64,000 nt of DNA from an uncultured Pseudomonadota bacterium (GTDB taxonomy: Bacteria; Myxococcota_A; UBA796; CAJQPC01): positions 1-64,000 of the forward strand of contig CAJXRZ010000011.1 of NCBI GenBank assembly GCA_913060515.1, written 5' to 3'. The notes under the pieces were generated by a model. That model was not told the origin of the DNA, did no database searches, and saw only the letters and a program-made list of their open reading frames with translations. How positions within the stretch are numbered: the first letter of the stretch is position 1; every line of letters begins with the position of its first letter. Below are positions 44,671-52,852 of this stretch, in pieces. Made by a program: the position numbers and the translations under genes.

Positions 44671-45284
44671 GTACCGCCCCCTTCTACAGGCGCCCGGGTT
44701 TCTGGAACCTGCCCAATGCCCTGACCGTGGCTCGAATGTTCGCCGTGCCGGTCATGGTCGTGCTCCTGTGGGACGAGCCCAGCCAGCTGGAGTCCTACCT
44801 GGCTTGTGCGGTCTTCGTCATCGCGATGTTGACCGACATCTTGGACGGCTACTTGGCGCGAAAGTGGAACTTGGTCAGCTTGGCCGGGGCATTCTTGGAC
44901 CCCTTGGCCGACAAGCTGATGGTCGCCACGACGATGGTCATGTTGGTCGCAATTGGCTGGCTTCCGGCTTGGATCGCAGCCCTCATTATCTGCCGCGAGC
45001 TGACCATCACGGCTCTCCGCACCGTGGCACTCTCGGAAGGGCTCAGCCTGCCCGCCGACAGCCTGGGCAAGTTCAAGACCGCCTTCCAGAGCACCGCGCT
45101 GGGATACCTGCTCTGGCACTACGACACCACGCTGTTCGAGGGCTTCACCGTCTCAGCCTCCAGCGCTGGCTTGATTCTCATGTACATCGCCGTCGGCTTT
45201 ACGGTGCTCTCCGCAGTGAACTACCTGCGGAACTTCTTCAAGCATGCCGCTGCGAAAGAGCGGGAGCTGGGGATTCGACCCTAA
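44667..45284 (+). CDS. pgsA: CDP-diacylglycerol-glycerol-3-phosphate 3-phosphatidyltransferase
   Basis: A 205-residue inner-membrane enzyme making phosphatidylglycerol phosphate. The CDP-alcohol phosphotransferase motif D-x2-D-G-x2-A-R-x8-G-x3-D-x3-D is intact: Asp57, Asp60-Gly61, Ala64-Arg65, Gly74, Asp78, Asp82. Four or more membrane helices surround it. [15 protein letters not shown] at the N-terminus and [12 protein letters not shown] favour PgsA over phosphatidylserine synthase. GTG 44667 overlaps the transglycosylase stop by GTGA. Confidence 0.92.
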   Translation: MSTAPFYRRPGFWNLPNALTVARMFAVPVMVVLLWDEPSQLESYLACAVFVIAMLTDILDGYLARKWNLVSLAGAFLDPLADKLMVATTMVMLVAIGWLPAWIAALIICRELTITALRTVALSEGLSLPADSLGKFKTAFQSTALGYLLWHYDTTLFEGFTVSASSAGLILMYIAVGFTVLSAVNYLRNFFKHAAAKERELGIRP

Positions 45285-45398
45285 GGGGTCCGGGTTGCGT
45301 GTCGGATCTCGGGGATCCAGGCCACTACACCGAGAGGTGTCGCCTCGCGTCTTGATTCCTCTGCCCACTCGGGCGAGCATGGAGACCGTGGAGGACGC

Positions 45399-46985
45399 AT
45401 GTGGTTGTTGTTGGGGTGTTTGACGAGCGGGGACGCATACCAGGATCTGGTCTTGGAAGCTCAAGATGCAGACGGGGACGGCCAAGGCGCCGAGTTGTAT
45501 GGAGGGGAGGACTGCAACGACTCCGACCCCAGCGTCTCTGTTGGGGCGCTGGACTACTGCGATGGGCTCGACAATGACTGCGATGGCCTTGTCGACGAGG
45601 GCATCTTGGCCTCGACTTGGTACCCAGATGAAGATGGGGACGGCTGGGGAGAGAGCTCGGGCGCCGTGGACTCCTGCCTGGTGCTGGAGGGTCACGTCCT
45701 TCAATCTGGCGACTGCGATGACGCAGAAGACGACGTGAACCCGGGGATGCTCGAGATCTGCGATGACGGGCTGGACAACGATTGCAGTGGGGATGCGCCG
45801 GAGTGTGTGTTTGACGGGGAGTACGTCAGCGGGCAGGCGGCGTTCATGATTCAAGGTTCAACTGGCCAGGCTTTTGGCTTTGGAATGGCGGCGATCGATG
45901 ACGATGGCGACGGCGACCTGTCGCTGGTCTTGGGGGCTCCGGCAGCAGGAACGCAGACGCACCAAGGTGGAGCCGCGTACGTTTTTGACCTTCCCCTGGC
46001 CCCCGTCACCGGCCCCGAAGATGCTCGATGGGAGGGAGTCGGCGAGCAAGCCACCAGGCAGCTTGGAGGAACGCTGCTCGTTGCCGACCTCGACCAAGAT
46101 GGCTTTGAAGATCTCGTCGCTGGAACCTACAAGGGCGACGGGATCTCGGTCGCCTATGGCTCAACCGAAGGGTTGAACGAGTTCCAGACTCACGTCACTT
46201 CAGAGGATTCGCGAGGGATCGGCGCTGGACTGGCCTTTCTTAATTCCGACGGGCCACTCCTGGTCACAGGTGGGGGAGATGAAACCCTCTACCTCTTCGA
46301 CGGCCCCAGCCTCCCAGCATCTGCAACGGAAGCCGCCGGGTTTGTGTTCGGGGGACAGCTAGGAGCGAAGGGGACCCTCGCTACAGGAGACCATGAAGGA
46401 GATGGGGAAGATGACCTGCTTCTCGGAGATGGCGATGAAGATCAGGCCTACATCCTCTCCGGCCCTGAACTCCGCGGTGGTCTACGTGTAGACGAGGCCC
46501 CATACCAATTCACCAGCCGAGACGAGAAAGCAATGGGAGTCAAGGTGGCCTTCTGGGACTTCAATGATGACGGCTACGATGATGCTCTCGTCGGCGAGTG
46601 GGACTCCACTTCAGGGACCGTCCATCTCTTCTCAGGCGGTCCAACGCCGGATCCTGCAAGGTCGTCGGTGGAGTCTGACGCAAAGCTGCAAGGCGGATTT
46701 GGCTTTGGCGCACTTCTGGAGACGACAAGAGACGAACAGCAGCTTCTGGTTGCCTATCCAAACACCGACTACGGGGCGTGGTTCGGAGGCTCCATCTTGG
46801 TCTACGGAAAGGCTGCGGAGGGCCCGCCAGAATCCACGGTCCAGTTCACAGCAGACACAACCTGGTGCGGCCAGAGTGGCTTGTACGAGGATTTTACCGG
46901 CGACGGCCAGGCAGACGGGATTCTTGGGTGTTCCGGCGCGGACACGTCGGGTCGAGTCCATATCTTCACGGCACCTGGGTGGTAG
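45399..46985 (+). CDS. MopE/FG-GAP repeat lipoprotein
   Basis: A 528-residue lipoprotein with a very short signal (MWLLLGC, Cys 7). The N-terminal third has two MopE-type calcium repeats, seen as DADGDG...EDCNDSDP...CDGLDNDCDG and DEDGDG...GDCDDAED...CDDGLDNDCSG. The rest is an FG-GAP/integrin-like propeller with about five blades (AIDDDGDGDLSLVLGAP, VADLDQDGFEDLVAG, FWDFNDDGYDDALVGEW), each with an Asp-rich calcium loop. Probably surface-exposed and calcium-stabilised. Function unknown. Only 3 bases separate its end from the convergent lipoprotein gene. Confidence 0.85.
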   Translation: MWLLLGCLTSGDAYQDLVLEAQDADGDGQGAELYGGEDCNDSDPSVSVGALDYCDGLDNDCDGLVDEGILASTWYPDEDGDGWGESSGAVDSCLVLEGHVLQSGDCDDAEDDVNPGMLEICDDGLDNDCSGDAPECVFDGEYVSGQAAFMIQGSTGQAFGFGMAAIDDDGDGDLSLVLGAPAAGTQTHQGGAAYVFDLPLAPVTGPEDARWEGVGEQATRQLGGTLLVADLDQDGFEDLVAGTYKGDGISVAYGSTEGLNEFQTHVTSEDSRGIGAGLAFLNSDGPLLVTGGGDETLYLFDGPSLPASATEAAGFVFGGQLGAKGTLATGDHEGDGEDDLLLGDGDEDQAYILSGPELRGGLRVDEAPYQFTSRDEKAMGVKVAFWDFNDDGYDDALVGEWDSTSGTVHLFSGGPTPDPARSSVESDAKLQGGFGFGALLETTRDEQQLLVAYPNTDYGAWFGGSILVYGKAAEGPPESTVQFTADTTWCGQSGLYEDFTGDGQADGILGCSGADTSGRVHIFTAPGW

Positions 46986-46988
46986 GTG

Positions 46989-48509
46989 CTAGTAGCCTTC
47001 GTCGTAGGTCTCAATCTTGAGAGTGTACGTCGTGGTGCAAGCGGCTGCCTTCCAGGTCGTAGAATAGACGCGGATCCCCCAGAGCTCCTCGCTCCAGTTG
47101 AACTTGTCCGTTGGCTTGGCCACGCTGAGACGGCTTCCCGACCCACTGTCTGAGCTGTACAGCGATGACCCGCTGTTGAGATCGTAGAGTTCAAGGACCC
47201 AGTTGCCGCCGGACGGCAATCCCGAAACTGTGATGTCAAAGCCCATATTTTCCCAGACCTCCTCGCCCGTATCAAACTGATACCAGTCGTCGTCGTCCGG
47301 GTCACTTAGCGACAAGCCGGATGCCGTAAGGCTCTCCGATGACCAACCAGTACCATCGACCTCCCCAAAGTCATACGCCGCAGACAAACTCTCATTCTGC
47401 TCGTAGGTGTCCCACCAGTCCTCGTTCACGTCCCCATCGCAGTCCTGGTCAATGCTGTCGCAGACCTCCGCATCTCCTGGGCTGACGTTGGGATTCGCAT
47501 CATCGCAGTCCCCACCGTTCTCGGTGTAGCCATCCCCATCGTTGTCGTAGTTGAGCGGATCGGTGATGACGATCTGCACGCTGTCTGAGCCGTCATTGCC
47601 GTCTTCGTCGACCGCAACCATAGTCAGAGTGTGGGTTGCTTCCGCAAGAGAGAAGGACCCCGTGGCCTTTCCGCTCGAGTCGGCACTTCCACTCCAAACA
47701 ACCCCGGCGACGTCCGAGGTCAGACTGAGCTGCAGCACCTCCGGATCCGTCAGGTCATCCGAGAGCTGGGCATTGAAGACCACGGTGTCGGTGGTCCAGT
47801 GGTTGCTGCCATCCTTGGGGTCGTTGATCTGAACCCTGGGACGCGCGTCCTCCAGGACCTCGACCTCGACCACAGCGCTGCCCACTTTGGCGTCGTCATC
47901 CTCGCAACGCAGAGTCAAGCTCGCGATTCCCTCGCTCAGGCCGCTCACGAGCTGGGTCAGTCCGCCGTTTGTGGCCGGCGACCCGCTCCAAAGCATGCCG
48001 TCCCGTGAAGAGACAATCTCGCAGAGCAGAGTCTCTGGCGGCTGCTCATCGTCTTCGACCGCGGCGACGACATTGACGCCTTCGCTGGCTGGGAAGGACT
48101 CCCCTTCCATCGGACCAATCAGGCTGATCCGAGGGGCGCCCACGACATCCCCGCCGTAGCCAATGTCCACCTCAACGGTGGCCCGACCGGCCTCGCCCGA
48201 GTCATCAATGGCCTCGAGGGTGAGGACATGCGGACCAGCCGTCAGACCGGTAACAGGCAGAAGAACAACACCACTAATATCGGGCGTAGAACTTCCCAAA
48301 TCACCGTCCACAGACGAGGACCAAGAGACGAGCAGAGAGGGAGCGTCCTGCTGGTCATCGCGGGCAATGCCAGCGAGTTCAAGCGCCTCACCGGGGGCAA
48401 TCTCCATGCCGTCCTCGGGAGAGGTGATGGTCACGGACGGAGGCGTGTTGTACACACCAACTTCCGTGTCATTGCAGGACAACAGGATCAACAACAGGCC
48501 TGGGACCAT
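46989..48509 (-). CDS. Ig-domain/MopE-repeat lipoprotein
   Basis: A 506-residue lipoprotein with lipobox LLILLSC (Cys 12). Three Ig- or cadherin-like domains follow (about 22-115, 120-220, 225-315), each starting with a phrase like PSVTITSPEDG or RVQINDPKDG. One MopE-type calcium repeat lies at about 320-365 (DNDGDG, GDCDDANP, CDSIDQDCDG). The last about 140 residues resemble bacterial pre-peptidase C-terminal domains (DWYQFDTGEEV). Likely surface adhesin or structural protein. No enzymatic motif. Divergent from pyrD with overlapping promoters. Confidence 0.8.
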   Translation of the reverse strand: MVPGLLLILLSCNDTEVGVYNTPPSVTITSPEDGMEIAPGEALELAGIARDDQQDAPSLLVSWSSSVDGDLGSSTPDISGVVLLPVTGLTAGPHVLTLEAIDDSGEAGRATVEVDIGYGGDVVGAPRISLIGPMEGESFPASEGVNVVAAVEDDEQPPETLLCEIVSSRDGMLWSGSPATNGGLTQLVSGLSEGIASLTLRCEDDDAKVGSAVVEVEVLEDARPRVQINDPKDGSNHWTTDTVVFNAQLSDDLTDPEVLQLSLTSDVAGVVWSGSADSSGKATGSFSLAEATHTLTMVAVDEDGNDGSDSVQIVITDPLNYDNDGDGYTENGGDCDDANPNVSPGDAEVCDSIDQDCDGDVNEDWWDTYEQNESLSAAYDFGEVDGTGWSSESLTASGLSLSDPDDDDWYQFDTGEEVWENMGFDITVSGLPSGGNWVLELYDLNSGSSLYSSDSGSGSRLSVAKPTDKFNWSEELWGIRVYSTTWKAAACTTTYTLKIETYDEGY

Positions 48510-48523
48510 TTTGGACTCCGCTT

Positions 48524-48552
48524 TTCGGTGCCGAGTTGTAGCAGAGTATACA
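48524..48552 (+). promoter_or_regulatory. Candidate promoter for pyrD
   Basis: TTCGGT, 17 bases, TATACA, 36 bases before the ATG. Confidence 0.4.
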
Positions 48553-48562
48553 GCGTGTGCAA
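48535..48562 (-). promoter_or_regulatory. Candidate promoter for the Ig/MopE lipoprotein gene
   Basis: On the minus strand TTGCAC, 16 bases, TACAAC in a CTGCTACAAC context. Overlaps the divergent pyrD promoter candidate. Confidence 0.35.
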
Positions 48563-48588
48563 GGCCCTTGGGCGGTTAGGTGGGGCGA

Positions 48589-49599
48589 ATGTTGGACCTC
48601 GGATACCGCCTGCTCAAGCCCGCCCTGTTCGCCATGGATCCGGAGCGCGCTCACGAGCGTGTCCTGGGAGTCGCTTCAGCCTTTCCCGGCTTGGTGCGAG
48701 GCATCACACCAGACTCCCCGCCCCCACCTGGCCTGGAGGTCGACCTTGCCGGTCTCAAGCTGCCAGGCCCGGTTGGCCTGGCGGCAGGCCTGGACAAGGA
48801 GGCCCACGCCCTGCGTATCTGGGAGAAGCTCGGTTTTGGCTTTGTGGAGATCGGGACCATCACGCCCCTTCCTCAGGCCGGCAACGCGCGACCGAGGATC
48901 CATCGCTTTCCCGCACACCAAGCCATCGTCAACAGCATGGGCTTTCCGAGCGACGGCATGGAAGCGGTGGCCCAGCGCCTGGAGGGCCTCAAGTCCAAGG
49001 GGCTCTGGCCACGCGTTCCAGTTGGCGTAAACTTGGGCAAGAACAAGGCCACCCCAGCGGAAGAGGCCCACCTGGACTACGTCAAGGTGACCCGCCGCAT
49101 GCACGGTCTCGCGGACTACCTAACGGTCAACGTCAGCTCGCCGAACACACCGGGTCTTCGTGCGCTCCAGAAGGTCGGCCCGCTGCAGCGCATTCTGGAA
49201 GCGGTCCTCGCAGCCGAGCAGAGCATCCCGGTCTTTGTGAAGCTGGCCCCAGACATGGAGCCAGAGCAGCTCCACGAGACCGTCAACGCTGCCATTGACT
49301 CTGGCGTAGCGGGCATCATCGCGACGAACACCACGCGCCGACGAGGCGTTCCAGGCACCGAGGACCTCCCCGGAGGCTTGAGCGGCGCGCCCCTCTTCCC
49401 CTTCGCATTGGAGCGCGTGACCCAAGTGGTGGCCTCTGCCGCAGGCCGAGTCCCAGTGGTGGGCGTAGGTGGAATCATGGGTCCGGAGCAGGCCAAGGCC
49501 TATCTGGATGCAGGATGCACAGCGCTGCAGATCTACAGCGGTTTGATCTTCAAGGGACCGGGCCTGATTCGCAGGATCAACCAGGGCTTGATCGCCTAA
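48589..49599 (+). CDS. pyrD: Dihydroorotate dehydrogenase (quinone), class 2
   Basis: A 336-residue FMN enzyme oxidising dihydroorotate to orotate and passing electrons to quinone. The amphipathic N-terminal helix (LGYRLLKPALFAMDPERAHE) that binds the membrane marks class 2. The FMN region GLAAGLDKEAHA, EIGTITPLPQAGN, catalytic-base block NVSSPNTPGLR with Ser, and VGVGGI near the end are all present. ATG 48589 is preferred to GTG 48580 because AGGTGGGG lies just upstream. Works in the same pathway as pyrE at 39838. Confidence 0.95.
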   Translation: MLDLGYRLLKPALFAMDPERAHERVLGVASAFPGLVRGITPDSPPPPGLEVDLAGLKLPGPVGLAAGLDKEAHALRIWEKLGFGFVEIGTITPLPQAGNARPRIHRFPAHQAIVNSMGFPSDGMEAVAQRLEGLKSKGLWPRVPVGVNLGKNKATPAEEAHLDYVKVTRRMHGLADYLTVNVSSPNTPGLRALQKVGPLQRILEAVLAAEQSIPVFVKLAPDMEPEQLHETVNAAIDSGVAGIIATNTTRRRGVPGTEDLPGGLSGAPLFPFALERVTQVVASAAGRVPVVGVGGIMGPEQAKAYLDAGCTALQIYSGLIFKGPGLIRRINQGLIA

Positions 49600-49626
49600 G
49601 GGTTCGCCCTATCGTACGTGGGCGCC

Positions 49627-50517
49627 CTAGCGTCGGCGGTCGCCAAACTTGGAGTCGGAGCGCATGGGGTTGGGGTCCCGCGCATCCCGCCCATCTTTGC
49701 CAATGCCCTGCTCCGGTGAGAAGGCGTCGATCTCACGGACCAGCCTGCGAGTCGGCTTGTTTGCGAACTCGGCGATCGCCTCCGTCACGCGCATGCCAGC
49801 AGGCTCCAGCATGGGGTGATGCGCCACATCGTCGAATCGCCAGAGAACTGCACCAAAGTGGTCTGCAAGCAGACGCGATTGGTGCAGAGTGACAATGGGA
49901 TCCTTGAAGCCGTGAATCACCAGCATTGGGGAGGAGATCCCACCCAGCGGGATGTCAGGGCGAGCCAAGGCAAGGTCCTTCGCCAGACCGTTGGGCCAGG
50001 GTGTCAGACGGGCGAGTGCCTGACTGCGCGCCGGCTCTTCGACTTGATCGAAGCCACAGGCCAAGTAGGCCTTGTGGGAGAGGTTCAGTGGCTTTCCACG
50101 AACCAGACCGGCCAGCGTCGGCAGAATGGCGCGAACACCAACCTTGGTGGGACGGAGAAAAACTGCCTTGGGCGGGGCGCTGGCCACGCAGATCACCCCA
50201 GCCAGCTCACGACGACTGGCAACCATCTGGGCCACCAGCCCGCCCATGGAGTGCCCGACCAAGACCACTTCTTGGTCCAGAGAATCCAAGAGGGCCTCGA
50301 CCTGATTGGCGAGATCCTCCAGGTGCACGTTCTGGCCCGCTTCCGAGCCGTGGCCAGCAAAATCCATGGCCAAGGAAGACAGACCATGGGCTTCCGCCCA
50401 GTGAGCTTGGTCCCTCTCCCAGATCCACTTTCCAAGCCCAACTCCGTGGAGCAAGACAAGAAGGGGGCCCGAGCCGGAGCCCTGGACGTGGTGCTGCGCG
50501 TTCGCTGGGGTCTGCAT
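49627..50517 (-). CDS. Alpha/beta hydrolase
   Basis: A 296-residue alpha/beta-hydrolase-fold protein. LLVLLHGVGLGKWIW holds the oxyanion region, AMDFAGHGSEAG the usual strand-turn, and the nucleophile Ser is in LVGHSMGGLVAQ. The likely acid is Asp in GFKDPIVTL and the base His in DDVAHHPMLE. The charged tail of about 30 residues is extra. No signal peptide. The substrate cannot be deduced. Starts 73 bases from a divergent lipoprotein gene. Confidence 0.82.
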   Translation of the reverse strand: MQTPANAQHHVQGSGSGPLLVLLHGVGLGKWIWERDQAHWAEAHGLSSLAMDFAGHGSEAGQNVHLEDLANQVEALLDSLDQEVVLVGHSMGGLVAQMVASRRELAGVICVASAPPKAVFLRPTKVGVRAILPTLAGLVRGKPLNLSHKAYLACGFDQVEEPARSQALARLTPWPNGLAKDLALARPDIPLGGISSPMLVIHGFKDPIVTLHQSRLLADHFGAVLWRFDDVAHHPMLEPAGMRVTEAIAEFANKPTRRLVREIDAFSPEQGIGKDGRDARDPNPMRSDSKFGDRRR

Positions 50518-50590
50518 CGCTCCGATCTACCCGATCCAGGGCCCAAATGCACCTTGGCCAGACCCCTCCCCTGCGCTTAGAGCAAGAAGA

Positions 50591-51865
50591 ATGTTGCTGC
50601 TCCTGCTGGCCTGCGGAATGCGAGAGCTCCCGCCGCACCTTCAAGTGGAGGCCGTCCAGGCGCCCAAGGAGCTGCCAACGCCCGCCACCCTAAACGAGGC
50701 GGTCGCGATTCTGGTCCAGCGGGATCCGCTCCTTCGCCGCCCTCCAACCCAGGCAGCGCGGCGTTGGCCCGCCCTGGCCCCGGAGCTGAGCGCCTACCTC
50801 GATGCAGTGGAGCTGACCCCAGATAGTCCCGCAGCATTTCAAGCCCTTGAGGAAGCACACCCGACCACTGTCGCGGTGCCGCTGGCCCGAGGTTGGCGCC
50901 TTGCAGCTGTTGAGCCTCTGGCCTCTACCCTGGCGGGCTCGCTCACCACACAACGCAACGCTGGCCTCTGGCTCACCCCCCTGCGAAACAGCGGTGTGCA
51001 ACCAGAAGACCGGGGTCCGTGGTCTTGGCTTCCCCTCTCTCAGGTCCTTAGCTACGGTGAGTCCTGGGTGCTTCGCGCATGGCTGGCGCATCCAGATATC
51101 CCCCGCGAAGCTGCAGCAGAGGCGATCCGCGATCCGGCCTACGGACGACTTGCACTGACAGTGGAAGGCAAGCTCATCACGGGCTCAGATACGCCCAGCC
51201 CCCTGAGCCTGGACACACTGGACCAAGTGGTGACGCTCTTCCTCCAGAGCGTGGCCGCTGATCGGGACAGTGAGCAAGCCAAGTACCGTGAGGCTCTCAG
51301 CACCATCGAGGGCCACGACGCCATAGGCGCACGTCCCCTCCTGGATCTCAGTCTTCAGATCCAATCCTCGTTGCAGGAACAAGGTGGACAATCTGCGAAG
51401 GGCGGCGCGCTCCTCGCTTGGCAGGTCGGACGCTGGATAGATCCCAGCCTCTCGCCAGGCTTGGATCGTTCCGAAGTCGTTCGGCAGGTGCCCGCTTGGG
51501 ACCCTGCTCTGGAGAGCTTGGCCACCCTGGTTGAAGTGGCGATGCTCAAAGACTGCGTAGACCGGCTCGAGATCGGGCTGAAGAGAGAGCGAATCGCTCC
51601 ACTCGCTCCGATGTTGGCCGACGCACTCACTGGTTTTGGCCAGGGCGGTCTCCCCCTCCGTTGGCTCGAACGAGGCCGCCCCGAAGCAGCAACTTGGCTG
51701 GATCTGACCCGAGCAGCCGGACAGCCCGATGGCACCACGCCTGCCGAGGGTCTGGCTGCCCTCCGCTCCCTGCTCGTACAAGCCTGCGATCGAGCACTGA
51801 GCCAGGAGCTCAGCGAAGAGCAGCGCAGCCTTGTCGAGCGAACCCGAGGGCGCGCGCTCCCATGA
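50591..51865 (+). CDS. Putative lipoprotein of unknown function
   Basis: A 424-residue protein beginning MLLLLLACGM, a very short lipobox signal (Cys 8), so probably a lipoprotein. The remainder is Leu/Ala/Pro rich and largely helical with no motif I can name. Its stop overlaps the next gene by ATGA, so the two are coupled and may act together. Composition matches neighbours, so no sign of transfer. Confidence 0.65.
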   Translation: MLLLLLACGMRELPPHLQVEAVQAPKELPTPATLNEAVAILVQRDPLLRRPPTQAARRWPALAPELSAYLDAVELTPDSPAAFQALEEAHPTTVAVPLARGWRLAAVEPLASTLAGSLTTQRNAGLWLTPLRNSGVQPEDRGPWSWLPLSQVLSYGESWVLRAWLAHPDIPREAAAEAIRDPAYGRLALTVEGKLITGSDTPSPLSLDTLDQVVTLFLQSVAADRDSEQAKYREALSTIEGHDAIGARPLLDLSLQIQSSLQEQGGQSAKGGALLAWQVGRWIDPSLSPGLDRSEVVRQVPAWDPALESLATLVEVAMLKDCVDRLEIGLKRERIAPLAPMLADALTGFGQGGLPLRWLERGRPEAATWLDLTRAAGQPDGTTPAEGLAALRSLLVQACDRALSQELSEEQRSLVERTRGRALP

Positions 51866-52764
51866 GACACGCACCTCTGGTCGAACGCTTTGAGCGACTC
51901 CGATTTCAGTCCCTCTGGCACCTCAACGTGGACCAGGACGAGCTCAAGCGCCTGGAGTCCGAGGTGCTCATCGGCCACCCACGTCACCCGCTGACTCTGA
52001 ACCACGCGGCCCGCTTGGCCCTGCCAGAGACCGAGCTTCCATCTCCGCCGCGTGGGCTCTCTGGTGTCGCCTCCGCCTTCCTGGACGGAGACATCCCGGC
52101 AGCCAGAGCACTGCTCAAGCGCCACAGCGGACCCAGAATCTCAGTGCTGCAGGGTGACCTGGCGCTCGCGGACAGGGACCACAAGGCAGCCGAGCCGCAC
52201 TATGAGAGCGCCCGCAGCATCTTCGGAGCGCACCCACCACTCTTGGCCAGATTGGCGCGTTGCGCCTTGTCCACCAAGAGAGTCGCCGTGTCCACGAAGC
52301 TGACCTTGGAGGCCCTCTCCATCAATCCCTTACACGGGAGCAGCCGAGCTCTACTCGGTCTGGGCGCCCAGAGTCAGGGCCAGCAACTCTTGGCGCTCCC
52401 GCTCTACGCCCCCGTTCGAGTCACCGCTGCCGGACTTGAGCTTGCACGGGACATGCCCGCCGGGCACCGAGACATTTGGCGCGCGTGGTACCAGGCCGAT
52501 GCCAACGCCCTGCCCCTCGACCCACCCAAGGCCACTGCACACCGCGCCATGCTGAATCGCTGGCGCACCCAAGCTCGGGAACCCGGTCCGACCGATGCTC
52601 TCTGCGCACAGCTTCAGGCTTGGAAAGATGACGGGCTGCTGGGTGCATACCAATGGAGCACCAACCTAAGCCCTGAGAATGCCCAAGAATTCCGCGACTG
52701 GGTAGATGCAAACCCAACCACGCTGATTCGATTCTGGGCACAGGCAATCCGCAACAAGGCCTGA
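51862..52764 (+). CDS. Hypothetical TPR-like protein
   Basis: A 300-residue protein without signal or membrane segment. Helical repeats in the middle (LLKRHSGPRISVLQGDLALA, HKAAEPHYESARSIFGAHPP, LTLEALSINPLHGSSRALLG) look like degenerate TPR or Sel1-type units. ATG 51862 overlaps the stop of the preceding lipoprotein gene, pointing to a two-gene unit. No family recognised. It is followed at a distance by the convergent MopE lipoprotein gene and its terminator. Confidence 0.6.
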   Translation: MRHAPLVERFERLRFQSLWHLNVDQDELKRLESEVLIGHPRHPLTLNHAARLALPETELPSPPRGLSGVASAFLDGDIPAARALLKRHSGPRISVLQGDLALADRDHKAAEPHYESARSIFGAHPPLLARLARCALSTKRVAVSTKLTLEALSINPLHGSSRALLGLGAQSQGQQLLALPLYAPVRVTAAGLELARDMPAGHRDIWRAWYQADANALPLDPPKATAHRAMLNRWRTQAREPGPTDALCAQLQAWKDDGLLGAYQWSTNLSPENAQEFRDWVDANPTTLIRFWAQAIRNKA

Positions 52765-52803
52765 GCACGGAACACCGAAGCCGGAGCAGAGTCCCCAGAG
52801 CAC

Positions 52804-52832
52804 AAAACCCCCGAGCCCGAAGGCCCAGGGGT
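52804..52832 (-). terminator. Rho-independent terminator of the MopE/LTD lipoprotein gene
   Basis: On the minus strand a stem built from ACCCC and GGGCC pairs around a TTCG tetraloop is followed by TTTTG. It lies between two convergent genes. Confidence 0.75.
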
Positions 52833-52852
52833 CTGTGTTCAAGCTGCGAGGT

